DNA of 64,000 bases from Balaenoptera acutorostrata (lineage: Eukaryota > Chordata > Mammalia > Artiodactyla > Balaenopteridae). Below the pieces are notes generated by a model that did no database searches, was not told the origin of the DNA, and saw nothing but the letters and a program-made list of their open reading frames with translations. Positions within the stretch are counted from its first letter, which is position 1, and each line of letters begins with the position of its first letter. Shown here one piece after another: positions 28,552 through 41,229 of this stretch. A program made the translations under genes and the position numbers. Where the stretch lies: NCBI RefSeq assembly GCF_949987535.1, contig NC_080078.1, positions 51,672,207-51,736,206 on the forward strand. The letters are read 5' to 3'.

Positions 28552-28849
28552 GGGCTTCCCTGGTGGCGCAGTGGTTAAGAATCCGCCTGCCAATGCAGGG
28601 GACACGGGTTTGAGCCCTGGTCTGGGAAGATCCCACATGCCACGGAGCAGCTGGGCCCGTGAGCCACAATTACTGAGCCTGCGCGTCTGGAGCCTGTGCT
28701 CCGCAACGGGAGAGGCCGTGATAGTGAGAGGCCCACACACCGCGATGAAGAGTGGCCCCCACTTGCCGCAACTAGAGAAAGCCCTTGTACAGAAACGAAG
28801 ACCCAACACAGCCAAAAATAAAATAAATAAATAAATACAATTAAAAAAA
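28552..28849 (+). mobile_element. CHR-type SINE, short subtype
   Basis: Head CTGGTGGCGCAGTGGTTAAG, GGGTTTGAGCCCTGGTC in the B-box region, body with GAGAGGCCGTGATAGTGAG, end CCCAACACAGCC and an AAATAAAT tail with a CAATT interruption. The duplication AAGGAAGCATA (28541-28551) is matched by AAGGAGGCATA (28850-28860). Confidence 0.93.
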
Positions 28850-28860
28850 AAGGAGGCATA

Positions 28861-29055
28861 AAGAGAAGGTTAAATCATCAACAATCCAACCACCCAGAGA
28901 TAGTCACTTTGTCACCTTGACTTTGATACCCTCCAGATTTTTCTCAAGATATATAATCACATATATATTCTCTCTTTTTACAAAGATGGAGACATGATTT
29001 TTTAATGCTGCTTTATAATCTGATTTTTTAAAAAAATCTCAATGTTGTGTACATT
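28861..29055. mobile_element. Old repeat; source of the 60-bp copy
   Basis: CAACCACCCAGAGATAGTCA followed by a CAAGATATATAATCACATAT stretch and TGCTGCTTTATAATCTG looks like part of an old L1 3' region. It contains 28924-28983, the exact match of the 60-bp insertion in the L1 tail upstream. Confidence 0.5.
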
Positions 29056-29059
29056 GACT

Positions 29060-32000
29060 TTGTGTATGGTGTCTGTGAGGAATCCACTTTCATTCTTACC
29101 CCAATGAATAACCAATAGAATAGTCAATAGAAAGTCCCCACCGATCTGAAATGCCAGCTCTGTCATACATAGACCTGTCTGAGTTATTTTATTCCATTGA
29201 CTTATCAGTCAATGCACACTGTGTTAATTACCTGAGCTTTATTTATAATAAATCTTAATATCCAGGAGTGCACGTTCCTCTTCTGCTCCCCAACACTGTT
29301 TCTCGTCTTCATCAGGATTACCTGGAGTTATTCTTGGCCCTCCATGCTGTCATAGAACTTTTAATTATTAGCTTGTCAAGCTGCATAAAAAAACCCTGTT
29401 GGGAGTCTGATTAGAAAGGCCTTGAATCTATAGATCAAGGTGAAGAAAACTAACATCTTGATGATAATGAGACTTCCTATGCACTTAACATGGTAGATCT
29501 TCCAATTATTTTTAAGGACTTTTAAAATGTCTTTCAATAAAGTTTAACATTTTTCTACATAAATTTACTGCATACTTTATTAGGTTTATTATGAGGTACT
29601 TCCTATTTTTTTTATTGTTGCCATTGTACATGTTAGCTCCTAAAAATTACATTTTCCAACTGTCTGCTATTGTAATTGATTTCTGTGTATGGACCTGCAG
29701 CTGAAAAACCTATGGAATTCTCTTATTAATTCTAATAATTAGTCTGCATATATCCTTTAGACTTTTCTACGTATTCATTTACCCCCAAAATGACCCTTTT
29801 GTTCTTTATTTCCAATATTTCATCTGTATTATCTTCCCTGTCTTATTGTTTGGGCTGGAACCTCCAGTAATTATTGAATATTGTAGTAAGCATCTTTGTG
29901 GTGCTCTCAGTTATAAAAGGAATGTTTTTAATGTTTCACCACTGAGAACAATATTTGCTGTAGACTTTTTATAGACAGAATCCTAACCTTTCCAAGAGTT
30001 TTTATCATGAATGACAGCTGCTTTTTCTGCATCTAGTTATCATATGCATTGTTCTCCTCTAACGTATTAATGTTGTAAATACTACTAACGGGCTTTCTAA
30101 TGATGAACCAACTTGGCATGATGTCATGATTTTTTTCTACATTGCCAAATTTGGTTTGCTGACATTTAGTTTAGGATTTCTGCTTTTACGTTTGAATGAA
30201 ATTGACTTGTAATTTTCCTCTCTTTTATTGTCCTTATCTGGTTTTAGTGTCAAATTATATTAACCTCATAAAATGAGTTGGAAATGTTAACTCTTATTCA
30301 ATTATATAAAACTGGAATTACCTATTTCTTAAATTTTGAGGGAATTCCTTGGTAAAATATCCAGACCTGGTACTTTCTGATGTATTGGTCTAAATTGTTT
30401 AATTGAATCTATTCAGGTTTTCTCTTTATTCTTAGCTCAACTTTGCAGTTTATCTTTTTCTATGATTTTTTTTTTCCTTTCATCTAAGTTTTCAAATTTA
30501 TTAGCATAAAGTTGTTCTTAATAGTCTTTAGTCTTTTAATTTCCACTGACATCTAATTACATCTTTTTTTTCATTACTAGTATTTCTACTTCTAGTAATT
30601 CTCTTCGCCTTTTTTCGCCCTTGATTTTGACCACTTTTATTCTTGAAAATTTATTTTAAAAAACTTAATTTGAGCTATTTTAAAAATCCTTTCTACTATA
30701 CATTTTCTGTATAATTTCTTTATATTCTTTTATTTCTCTCCTCTATTTTCCTTGAGTTTATTAATTTGTTCTTTATCTAACTTCTTAAGCTAGATGCTTA
30801 ACTTATTCATTTTCAGCCTTTTTCCTTTTCTAATATAAGCTACAAATTGCTCTATGTAGGTATGCCCTACAACTTCTGGAAAGTAGTCTTTTAATTATCA
30901 TTCGCTTTAAATATTTTCTGATTTCAATTCAGATTTCCTTTCTGTCCCACATATTATGTACAAATATGCTTTTTAATTTCCAAAAGTATCTCTTTGTTAC
31001 TAATTTCTAAATTAGAGAATGTGATTTATCGTTTTTTAAAATTTTTATTTATTTATTTTTGGCTGCATTGAGTCTTCGTTGCTGCGTGTGGGCTATCTCT
31101 AGTTGTGGCAAGCGAGGGCTGCTCTTCGTTGCGGTGCACGGGCTTCTCATTGTGGTGGCTTCTCTTGTTGCGGAGCACAGGCTCTAGGCGCGCGGGTTTC
31201 AGTAGTTGTGGCATGTGGGCTCAGTAGTTGTGGCTTGCAGGCTCTAGAGCACAGGCTCAGTAGTTGTGGCGCACAAGCTTAGTTGCTCTGTGGCATGTGG
31301 GATCTTCCCAGACCAGGGCACAAACCCGTGTCCCCTGCATTGGCAGGCAGATTCTTAAGCCACTGTGCGAGCAGGGAAGTCCCCAGAATGTGATTTATCT
31401 TGCATGATCATATTCTGTGAAATTTTTTGAGGCTTGCTTAACAGTCTAATGTGATCTAGTTTTGTAAATGTTCTCTGTATGTTTTGATAAATATGAGCAT
31501 TCTCTGGCTACAAAATATGTCCACTGGTTCAAGCTTGTTATTTGTTTTGGTCAAATCTTTCATATCCTTCTTATCTTTTCATCCTTTTCATCAATTTAGT
31601 AATGAGAATGGTGAGTTAAGATCTCTCTTTATGATGGTGGATTTATCAATTTCTTTTCAGTTCTGTCCATTTTGCATGATATTTTTAGGAACTGTATTAT
31701 GTACACAGAGGTTTAGAATTTTTATATGTTCAACATAAACTGAACCTTTACTCAATAGTCAGTGGTCTTCTTTAACTTTAGTAATGTTCTCTGCCTTAAA
31801 TATTTTTGATTTGATACTAATATACCTGCTCCAGCTTGCTTTTCAGTGGTATTTTGTCTAGTATACCTTTTTCCTTCCTCTTACTTTTGACTTTTCTCGA
31901 GTCTTATGTTTTAGGAATATCTCTTATAAATAGCACATGAATAAAATCTTTAACAACCTAGTCTTTAAAATATTTGACCACAATTATCAATAGATATGGA

Positions 32001-32960
32001 TTAATAGCTATTGTTTTTTTATTTGCTTCACTTTTTCTCTGTTTGCTTTTTAAAGCTCTTTCACTGCCATCTTGGATTGATTTATTTGTTTTTCCTCCCT
32101 TCTTTCCATTTCCCTTCTTCCTTCTTGCAGTGTCACACTATAATTTTTCAAATGAATATTTAACCTAACAAGTCTAAAGCTAGTCTACCTTTTTACCCCC
32201 CTCCAAAAAGTCAAGACCTACGAATGCTTTAACTAATCACCCATGCCCCTCTTCCACTACGTATCTGCCAATGCTTTCCAGGATTTTAGCTTTATCTTGA
32301 TTTTTATAAATCCTATAAATTATTCACTTCTGTTGCTTTGCTGCACCCACATAGTTATCATTTTCTTTGTTCACATTTGACTGCTCCTCCGGCCTCTTTC
32401 CTGGGATCATGCCCTGCTTCCGAAAGAAGAGCCTTTGGAAGTCCATATAATGACATTTTGTGAGTAGCAAGCTTTTTCAGTTGTCTCTATGTTTGAAATG
32501 CCTTTATTTCACCTTCAGTCTTGAAAAACAACTTCACAGAATATAGAATCCTAGGTCGACAATTATTTTTTTCTCAGAACTCTGAAAAAAATCATTCCAG
32601 TACCTTGGATTATATTTTTGCTGTTAATTAATTGATCAATTTTAAAAAGATGATCTGTCTTTTCCTTCTGGCAGCTTTTAAGATCTCTTTTAAGTCTTTG
32701 GCATTTGGGAATTTACTGCACTATATCTAGGATCTTTTGAAAAATTTATCCTGCTGGGATCTGCTGAGATTTCTTAAATCAGAGAATACATCCTTCACTC
32801 ATTTTAGAAATTTGTCAGTCTTTTTCATTTTAATTCCCGCCTCCAATGCCTTTTTCACTGTTCTTCTGGAACTTTGATTCTTCTTATGATGAATCCATTT
32901 TCTCTTTTCCTAATTTGCTGGGATCCTGCTGAAACTCTGACTGATGTGATATTGCCACGT
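29060..32960 (-). mobile_element. Very old L1 (L1M-type) ORF2 region
   Basis: On plus this AT-rich tract is the antisense of much of an ancient L1 ORF2. Landmarks in reverse order of the gene are CCTTGAATCTATAGATCAAG, CTTCCTATGCACTTAACATG, AGAGTTTTTATCATGAATGA, TGCTTTTTCTGCATCTAGTT, ATTAGCATAAAGTTGTTCTT and TCTAGGATCTTTTGAAAAAT. All frames are broken by stops and indels. A CHR SINE splits it at 31031-31384. Several internal boundaries may be separate insertions. Confidence 0.75.
31031..31384 (-). mobile_element. CHR-type SINE, long subtype, extra module
   Basis: Complete on minus: on plus it starts with the tail complement and TTGGCTGCATTGAGTCTTCG, and ends near the tRNA-like head (CACTGTGCGAGCAGGGAAGT). 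The body has three CAGTAGTTGTGG modules, one more than usual for this subtype. The perfect 15-bp duplication AGAATGTGATTTATC lies at 31016-31030 and 31385-31399, so it inserted into the old L1. Confidence 0.94.
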
Positions 32961-32984
32961 TCCATTCCAGAAAAAAAAATCTAA

Positions 32985-33410
32985 TTCACATTCCCACCAA
33001 GAGTATAACATCATGTCCATTTCCCCATATTCATACCAACATTGAGCAATCAGCCTTTACCTGCCTAATAGGTTAATGCTCACGGCTCATGGCTTTTTAA
33101 TTTCCAGTTCTTTAACTGTAAGTAAGGACAAACTTTATTTCAGATACATTTGTATTTCTACATGTCCTTTGTTCATTTCTATTAGGGTGCAGAGCTTTTT
33201 TTAGTTTATTTTTTTCACTGATTTGTAAGCATAATTTTACAATAATTACATTAACCTTTTATCTGAACATGTTTTCTTCCTATATTATCATTTATATTTT
33301 AACTTTGTTTATAGTGTTTTTTATTTTGCCAAAGTATTTTCCACTTTTATTTAGTCAAACACATATATTGTTTTGAAATTCTGACATAAAGCTTTTGCCC
33401 ATGCCAAAAG
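32985..33410 (-). mobile_element. Old L1M 3' fragment
   Basis: CACATTCCCACCAAGAGTAT, a CATTTGTATTTCTACATGTC stretch, GTCCTTTGTTCATTTCTATT, AACCTTTTATCTGAACATG and TTTAACTTTGTTTATAGTG give the antisense order of the L1 ORF2 end and beyond. Very diverged. Probably a separate insertion from the block upstream because the L1 order restarts. Confidence 0.6.
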
Positions 33411-33689
33411 ACAACAAAATCACTTACATTATCATTTTCTTATAATATTTTTATCTTATGTTTAAATCAAAAATCACAAACTAGTGGCCTATGAAGGTGC
33501 ACGTGGTGCTATAAAAGTTTTTTAATTAGTTACAAACATTCTAAGGATTGGGCAAGTTTACATGAAAATATGTATTTTCAGCTTCACTTGAAAAATCAGA
33601 ATATGTAGCACATGGGCCTACGTTTCCACAATGGCACAGAGTGGCTAAAATTGGTAGAAGCTACAACAAGCTAAGTGGGGGAAGCTGAG

Positions 33690-34420
33690 GATTATTGGTC
33701 GTGATAGAACTAATGAGAAAGGGACACATTCAAGGGACACTTCAGAGACAGAAGCAGAGACAGGTTTGGTGGTCAACAAACAACATGTGCAGAGAGGGTG
33801 AATTCCAACGACGGTGTTTCCAGCTTTGTTGACTTGGTGAATGGGGGCTTGCTAAGGAACAGGGAGGGTGGGGAGAATTGGTAAGACAATGAACCAAGCT
33901 TTAGACAGAAGGACCTATGAGATATCTGGGAGCGGCTGTCTGGGAAGCAAATGGAAATAAGGTGTGGACTTCAGAGGAGAAGTGATGTCTGTAGATATAT
34001 ACTGAGGCAACTCTGACCAAAGGGCAAAGAGGTCCATGGTGGAGCATGCCAAGCGAGAAATAAAGAGGATGAGGGTCAGCAGAGAAAGAAGTGCCCACAG
34101 GAGTGGTCAGACGGGAAAAGGGATAACCATGGGAGTGAGGTCTTGGAAGTTAAGGGTAAAGAGAGTTTCAAGGTCAAATGCATTAGTAAAGGTGGAAGTA
34201 GAAAACACTAGGAGTTGACAATTAAGAGGTGGTTGACAGCACTTCTGAGGTGGCTTCATGGTAGAAGAGTGAATGAGGGTGAGAAAGAGGGCACAAAAAG
34301 ACAAACATCTGTTCCAGGAACTCTGCAAACAGGAGGAGCAGGAGGCAGCACAGGAGTGTCAGGGGAAACTACTGAAGTAAAGGCAAACCGTCGTTTGTCC
34401 CTCTGGGACCACACTCCTGT
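33690..34420 (-). mobile_element. L2 fragment
   Basis: A purine-rich plus strand with TGAGAAAGGGACACATTCAA, GAATTGGTAAGACAATGAAC, AAGTGATGTCTGTAGATATA and a GTTCCAGGAACTCTGCAAAC stretch has the texture and partial order of antisense L2. Weaker than the copy at 3130-4250; the boundaries are uncertain. Confidence 0.4.
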
Positions 34421-34555
34421 TCCCGTTCCCCAGGCTCGTGCTGGCTTTCTCGACAGGCACTGCCTCACTGAGTTCTGTTAGGACCTTACTGTGGCTCTGT
34501 CCTTCATGACATGCGGTCACTGCTTTCTCCTCTGTGTTGACGTAGTCTGTTTTCT

Positions 34556-34867
34556 TTTTTTTTTTTAGAAATTCACGTTCTTTTTATTTATTTATTTATT
34601 TATGACTGTATTGGGTCTTCGTTTCTGTGCGAGGGCTTTCTCTAGTTGTGGCAAGTGGGGACCACTCCTCATCGCGGTGCGCGGGCCTCTCACCATCACG
34701 GCCTCTCTTGTTGTGGAGCACAGGCTCCAGACGCGCAGGCTCAGTAATTGTGGCTCACGGGCCCAGTTGCTCCGTGGCATGTAGGATCTTCCCAGACCAG
34801 GGCTCGAACCCGTGTCCCCTGCACTGGCAGGCAGATTCTCAACCACTGCGCCACCAGGAAAGCCCCC
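34556..34867 (-). mobile_element. CHR-type SINE, short subtype, interrupted tail
   Basis: Complete on minus: on plus TGTATTGGGTCTTCGTTTCT marks the 3' end and GCGCCACCAGGAAAGCCC the tRNA-like head. The perfect 17-bp duplication GACGTAGTCTGTTTTCT is at 34539-34555 and 34868-34884. Between the TTTATTTA tail complement and a 12-base T-run lie 14 bases (34567-34580) that do not belong to the SINE. Confidence 0.93.
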
Positions 34868-35149
34868 GACGTAGTCTGTTTTCTGTTCTATGTTTGCTAG
34901 TCAGCATTTGTCTGTAACAAACATTCCTCTCAGGATTGTCACTGTCACTTGGGATTTGTATCCCATTTTACAAGGTGCTAGGTCCTTTTGCCATTTTTGA
35001 TGCATTCACTCAAGCCATGGATGAAAACACCAAATATGCCCAAAGTTTATCATCAATCCTACTGTTTCTTCCAGTTATCAAATAAACCACTGTGAAGTTC
35101 AAGTGACCACCTACTGGTCTAGAGTCTTTCCAACTCCCAAGCATGAGCT

Positions 35150-35345
35150 CCCTGCCCATATCTAAATCACTTGAGGAATTTGAATCTCCAACGCTAGGGT
35201 CTTTTACAAATGCATAGGATTCCTGTATCCCCCGCATCCGAGAACCCATGTAGATCTGAGGTGGGGGCCAGAGAACTGTATTCTTTTAAAAAAGCTCCAG
35301 GGGATTGTGATGCACAGCTGAGGTTTGGAAGTCACTGCTCTAAAT
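35150..35345 (+). mobile_element. MER5A-like hAT DNA transposon
   Basis: AAATCACTTGAGGAATTTGA, GATCTGAGGTGGGGGCCAGA, AGCTCCAGGGGATTGTGATG and GAGGTTTGGAAGTCACTGCT give a nearly complete element with the usual order. Diverged; non-coding. Confidence 0.75.
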
Positions 35346-35349
35346 CTTA

Positions 35350-36088
35350 TTTTGTTGATTTACTGGTCTGTTATAATGAAATTAGTAGCAAGAGTCTCGC
35401 TAGAGTAATGGTGGTACTTTACAGAGTTGTTGGAAGACAAAAACAAAATTCGAGTCTGTAAGTGAATATAAGAGAGAAATTACACGAGTTCCTTAAACAC
35501 AACAGATAGGCCTTTGGCAAGAATACTATAGCAACAGTGAAGAGGCATGGGGAGAAAGCTAATTTCTAAGGCACTCAAGGCTCAAACTACCAAGGCAATT
35601 GATGAGAAGCCAATGCATATTAGCTCTATTATTATCGCACCTCTGGAGGATTTCAAAGAACAGCTCTCATGCCTTCTTTGTTTTCTTCTCTCTCTCTCTT
35701 TTTTAACTGCCTGCAGATGAACTTTTTCACAGAAAAAAAAAAAAAAAAACCACCACATGCTTTTCCTTTTCTTATCTTCCACAAGTCCTTAGAGTTAACA
35801 TAAAATTTACATCATTTTGATGTGTAAAATATTAAAGTGATAGGTATGCAATAACTTATGATCTTAATTAAGACGTTAAACCAGATCTCATATAGGCTCA
35901 GGTTAAAAAAGGAACCAGCTATGCATGCTATCGGCAAAGTTCAGAAGAATATGTAAAGGGGTCTTTTAAATTTTGTTTTGCTGACACAATATTTACTGAT
36001 AATATAAATATCAAATGAACCAATCAAAAATACTGATTGATAAAAATATCATAAGAAACTCCATTTTCACCGTATACACATTGTTAAC
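35350..36088. other. No gene or recognised repeat
   Basis: AT-rich. It contains a TCTC run at 35686-35699 and an A-run at 35733-35749. Nothing else is recognised. Confidence 0.4.
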
Positions 36089-36089
36089 A

Positions 36090-36840
36090 TGAGATTATGA
36101 GAGAGAAAACCAGGCATCACGTGCTGCCCAATGAGATGCAGTGGGAAGTACACCCCCTCCACCACAAAGGATTCTTGCACAAGAAACAACAACAGGGGAC
36201 CAGACCTCATCAAGCCCTCACCACCAGGTTACAGAAAATACAGGGCTGGAAGAGCATGTTAACATCACCATGCAGATGCAGCCAAACCCAAAATGTGGGA
36301 AATTCCAGAGGACACTTGACCCAGTTTCTTCAACAAGTAAACAGCAAGAAAAAAAAAAACAAAAACTGGGAGGGGTGTCCCCATAGGTTCAAAGAGATAT
36401 TTATCTAAGGTAAAGAGAATCAGCCAAATGTAATCAGTGTGTGGACCAACCTTGTTTGGACCCTGATTTGAACAATCCAACTATAAAAGAATTGAAGAGA
36501 TATTCAAAGAACTCTGAAGACAGACTATATATCTGATAACATCAAGAATTTTTTTTTTCCTTAACGGCACTTTGATCATTTAAAAAACAAACAAACAAAC
36601 AAACAGAAAAACAACCTCATCTTTTAGAGCTGTGCATATTGAATCATTTGTGTGTAAAATAATATGATATTCAGCATTTACTTTAAAAAAATCAGGGGGA
36701 GGGGGCAGGAAAAAAGCATAAGTGAAATAACATTGGCTATATGTTAAAAATGTGATACTGGCTGGTGGATAAGTGGGGGTTCGTTGTATGATTCTATTGT
36801 TGTGCTTATTTGAAATTTCTAAGTTACAAAATGAAAGTGA
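36090..36840 (+). mobile_element. Ancient interspersed repeat, family unresolved
   Basis: Landmarks are CATCACGTGCTGCCCAATGA, TGTTTGGACCCTGATTTGAA, an ATCTTTTAGAGCTGTGCATA stretch, AATCAGGGGGAGGGGGCAGG and GTGGATAAGTGGGGGTTCGT. They recur in many mammalian loci and I link them to old L1-like or LTR internal ends. A (CAAA) run is embedded near 36587-36605. Non-coding. Confidence 0.45.
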
Positions 36841-36844
36841 AGAT

Positions 36845-38980
36845 TCTTTTAAAGAAGGCTTAATTTTTAAAAAGAAGCACCATCATTTGATGAAAATATT
36901 CAAGAATCTTAAAAAAGGATGCACTTTTTTTCTTTTAAATATTTGTGTTTCAAAGAAAGTCCTTCTTCCAAAGTCTCCAGAACATAAATCTTGATTAAAG
37001 CTTGATTTTCTAGGTAATTTTCTAACTTTGGAAATAAGATTTTATAAAGAATGCAAAAGTATTTTTTATTATGTTGTGAAACTTAGTCATAATCTTTAGA
37101 ATCATCTTTCCTGAGGAGATAACGATTAAAAGGCAACCTAAGCAAAAATGGTCCAACAGGTGATTGTAAAGCTCTTATCTTCCTGAAGCCTCAATAAGCA
37201 CACTACTATACTTACAACAGGAATCGTAACCTCACCTCGAGATTCTTTAACTATTAGCACTCCAAGTTGAAAATATAACTGATTACAGATATAGTTATAG
37301 GGATAGGTATAGACACAGATACATACCTTTTGCACACTCAAGCCACATTACCAACCTGTTAAGTATGGAGTAAAAAGTGCACCAGTATTAAAAAATACAG
37401 CTTGCAGTAAAAAGAGCACCTTACTAAAAACTGAATCTGAGGAACCTGGCAGCCTGAGATAAAGGAGACCTTCCCACTAAAAACACAGAATCCAGGTAAA
37501 AAAAAAAAGCGTGTTTAAATATTGATACATAGCTGAGCTCGAGACAAATGGAAATATCAAGGAAATAACCAGGAATGGAGAAGGCAAGAGTAGAAAACCA
37601 ATGGGCAGACACCCTAAGGGCCTCTGGAGAAGGTCAGACGAACCCAGGCGAGGACTAAAGCTGTATACCCTGACCATATCCCGGTCGCCACCCAGCCCTG
37701 GGAGGAGACGCTGCTCCATCAGTCCATGAAAACCCCACTCTCGCCCGACTTGTATATTTTTCTTTTGTTGAATGCTGAGAACTGACCATCCCCTGAGGCT
37801 CCACAAAGCCTCCCATAACGTTTCATTATCCCAAACCTCCCAGCTTCCTGCCTAACCCTCCCACAGAACCACTTTCCTGCCCTGCCCTTTCTCTATCGCC
37901 ACCTTCCAAATGCACACGTTTTCAAGGTCACGCTTGAACTCACTTGACTGAGATCTGAGATGTTTCCAGACACAGTTCTCCGCTCTTTTCATAGCAACTT
38001 TCTCTCTCCCTTTAATTGGTTTTATTAGAAGGTCCACATGATAAGAGGCCTTTCCCCTTGGTATCTGAAGGTACCAGACACTCTGCAGGGCTTTGGAGTC
38101 TCAGACAGGGAGTCCTGGGGATCCCAGTGGTGTCCTGGGGTAGGTGCGAGTCTCACAGCAATGGCCACCCAAGCAAGGGCATGAACACGTGTGTTTCCTT
38201 CTGCCTCAAGCCGTGCACCGTCCCTCCCACACCCCTCCCTGGCCTTGCGCGTCTCGCCGGTTTACTGCGTTGTCTTCGTCCTTTCTCAGTGGCACACCTC
38301 TCCCAGCAGCTCCACAGCGCCCAGGTTCTTCAAGAAGCTCTAGCCCTACTCAGGGTTTTCCTCGACATGCCAGCCCCGCCCATGCCTGCTGTCACCACCC
38401 CTCGCCCCTGGTCTTGCCCTGTGGTCCCAAGCTTATGCTCTGAGGGCCAGCTCTTCCCTATCCACCTGTGTCGGCACCCTCCACTCCGCTCATTTCCATC
38501 ATTAAAACCCCTTCCCAGGGCATCGGAGCAAGACAATTTTTTGCTCTGCTCTCTTCTCAAAACACATCTTTTCTTAAAAAAACAAACAAACAAAACAAAC
38601 TTTACTGAGCTCAGGAAAAAGAAAAAATTCCTTAGAAATGGCAGTAAGGCCAACAGGGTTAAACAAGCTTGGGCTGCACATCTTTGGGAATTCTATGTTA
38701 GTTATATAACAGAAGTTAAACATGACAGTACATATCACACTGACGATGAGCTATCACAGAGTGGGCAGGCTGGCAGCACACTGGAGCCTTCCCATATTAG
38801 TGAGGCATTCTACTGAGTGGGATCTTACTCTTTCTGACCCTGAAAAGGATCTCAGGAGAGGAGTTATAGGGACCAGTGTGAACAGGAAATATACATTCTT
38901 TTATTCTGTCAAAAGCTGGATGTTCCTCTAATAGTAATAACCAAACCAGAGGCATCCAACTCACGCTGCTCGTGCACCTA
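36845..38980. other. No confident gene
   Basis: Non-repeat by eye. 38050-38560 is C-rich. The longest open frame of the window (38016-38816, plus, 266 codons) is here. It reads through CAAACAAACAAAACAAAC and an AAAGAAAAAA patch, shows no domain and has no splice context, so I do not call it a gene. Confidence 0.4.
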
Positions 38981-38984
38981 CTAC

Positions 38985-39245
38985 AGAGAAGAGACAGAAG
39001 AGTTGAAGGAGGACAGGTACAGTGCAAGTGCTACAACAAAGACATGTGCGGGAACTGGGGATGCCAAGAAAGGGTGTGTCTAATTAAACAAGGGAGAGTA
39101 ACAACCTCAGTTGGGAGGAGAGGGATCCCCAAGGAAGGGAAATATCCAAGCAGAGTCTGGAAGCGTCAGGAGGATTCTGCTAAGAGGACTGAGAATGGGA
39201 GGGCATCATACCCATGTTCGTGTAAAGCCACAGGCGACTCCTGTT
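38985..39245 (-). mobile_element. Possible L2 fragment
   Basis: AGGACAGGTACAGTGCAAGT, GGGAACTGGGGATGCCAAGA and CAAGCAGAGTCTGGAAGCGT have an antisense-L2 texture. Weak. Confidence 0.3.
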
Positions 39246-39739
39246 GCCTCCTGGGAACCCTGGTAGAGTAGACCGAGACTTAGGGTTCAGAATGCACAGA
39301 AGGAAAAGGAGAGATGAAGGATGAGGTTGGACGGATAGCAAAGGAGGTCAGACTTTAACCCACAGTCAACTTTACAACCTAAAGTAAAGGATTTTAATGA
39401 GTTATTGACACCCATGAGTGTCCCCAGTCATACCTTACAAATACTGTGAACTCACTAAGCCTTTTCCATTAATATGAAGACTTGACTATAACAAGAATCA
39501 TTTTTCTCTACATCGATTTAGTTAAAATGGAATAATTAGAGTTGATAACATCTGTAAAAGAGTTTAATCTAAAACCCTAGAAATCCTTTGGCAGATTCAA
39601 TAGAATTTAATTAATTCATTAAAAGTCAGGTGTTTATAACAATTTAAAGTGAAGTTTATACCCACTAAAACAGATTCTTGATCCTGACTAGTAAATGCCA
39701 GCTTTAACCCTGCTGGGAAGATGAGAAAATAGTTCTGTT

Positions 39740-41218
39740 AAAAGAATGGAGGATGATTTGAAATTTACTACAAAGCTACAGTAATTAAAATAGTGTGACA
39801 CTGGCATAAGGACAGACGTGTAGAAATAGAATTGAGAGTCCAGAAATGAACCCTCTTATTTATTGTCAACTGACTTCCAACAAGGGTGCCAAGACAATTA
39901 AATGGGGATAGAATAGTCTTTTCAACAAATGGTACTGGCATAACTTGATATCCACATGTAAAAGAATTAAAAAATTAATTCAAAATGGATCAATGACCTA
40001 AATGTAAAAGCTAAAACTATAAAAGTCTTAGAAAAAAACATAGATATTTGTAAATCTTTGTGGATTTTGATTATGTAATTGTTTCTTAGATGTGACACCA
40101 AAGGCACAAGCAACGAAAAGAAAAAAAAAATAGATAAATTGGACACCATTAAAATTTAAAACTTTAGTGTTTCAAAGGATACCATTAAGAAAGTGAAAAG
40201 ACAATCCTTAGAAGAGGAGAAAAATTTTGCAAACCATGTATCTGATAAGGGACTTGTATCTGAAATATGTTAAGAACTCCTACAACAACTCACTAATAAA
40301 AAGGCAACTCAATTTAAAAAATGGGCAAAGGATTTGAAGACATTTCTCCAGAGAAGATACACAAATGGCTAATAAGTATCTGAATAGATGGAAAACATCA
40401 TTAGCCATTAGGGAAATGGAAAAATCAAAACCACAATGAGATACCACTTCACACCCAGCAGGATGGCTATAATCAAAATGACAGGTAATAACAAGTGTTG
40501 ACAGGATGTGGAGAAAAAGGAACCCTCATACACTTCTGGTGGGAATATAAAATGGTGCAGCCACTTTGGAAAACAGGCTAGAAGTTCCTCAATATACTAA
40601 ACATAGAGGTATAAAATTATCCAGAAACTCCTTTCTTAGGTATATACTCGTAAGAAATTAAAATAAATATCCACTCAAAAACCTATACAGATGTTCATAG
40701 CAGCATTATTCATAATAGCCAAATAGGGGAAACAGTCCAAATGTCTATCAACTGATGAATGGATAAATGAAATGTGACATATCCATACAATAGAGTATTA
40801 TTTGACAGTACAAAAGAAACGAAACACTACTGATAAATGCTACAACATGGATGAACCTTGAAAACATTATGCTAAATTTAAAAAGTCAGTTACAAAAACA
40901 ACGTATTGTGTGACTCAGTTTATATGAAATGTCCAGAATAGGCAAATTGATAGAAACAACACATAAATTGGTGGTTCCCTAGGCTGAGGGTAAGAAAGGT
41001 ATTGGGGGAAAGTGGTTCCCCCAATACCTTGTGGGTATTGTAAAGGCTAGTGGGTACAGGGCTTCTTTACAGAGTGACAAAAATGTTCTCAAATTTATTC
41101 TGGTGATGGTTGCACAACTTTGTGAATATATAAAAACCACTGAATCATATGTGTTAAATGAGTGAATCATATGGTATGTGAATTACATCTCAAGAAAGTT
41201 ATTATTAAAAAAAAAAGA
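39740..41218 (+). mobile_element. Old L1 (L1M-type) 3' half with poly-A
   Basis: The sense order of ORF2 and the 3' end is intact: ACTACAAAGCTACAGTAATT, TTCAACAAATGGTACTGGCA, TGGATCAATGACCTAAATGT, GGGCAAAGGATTTGAAGACA, ACAAGTGTTGACAGGATGTG, ATTCATAATAGCCAAATAGG, ATGGATGAACCTTGAAAACA and A-rich tail at 41207-41218. All frames are broken. It also contains a perfect hairpin at 40996-41030. Confidence 0.88.
40996..41030 (+). repeat. Perfect 15-bp inverted repeat, 5-nt loop
   Basis: The left arm AAGGTATTGGGGGAA (40996-41010) and right arm TTCCCCCAATACCTT (41016-41030) are exact complements around AGTGG. It sits in the 3' region of the old L1, where a palindrome is not part of the element. Confidence 0.95.
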
Positions 41219-41229
41219 AGGAGAACGGG

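Noticed and set aside
38016..38816. Longest open frame in the window (266 codons, plus)
   Set aside because: It reads through CAAA and AAAG low-complexity runs, has no recognisable domain, no promoter or splice context and odd composition. It is compatible with chance in C-rich sequence.
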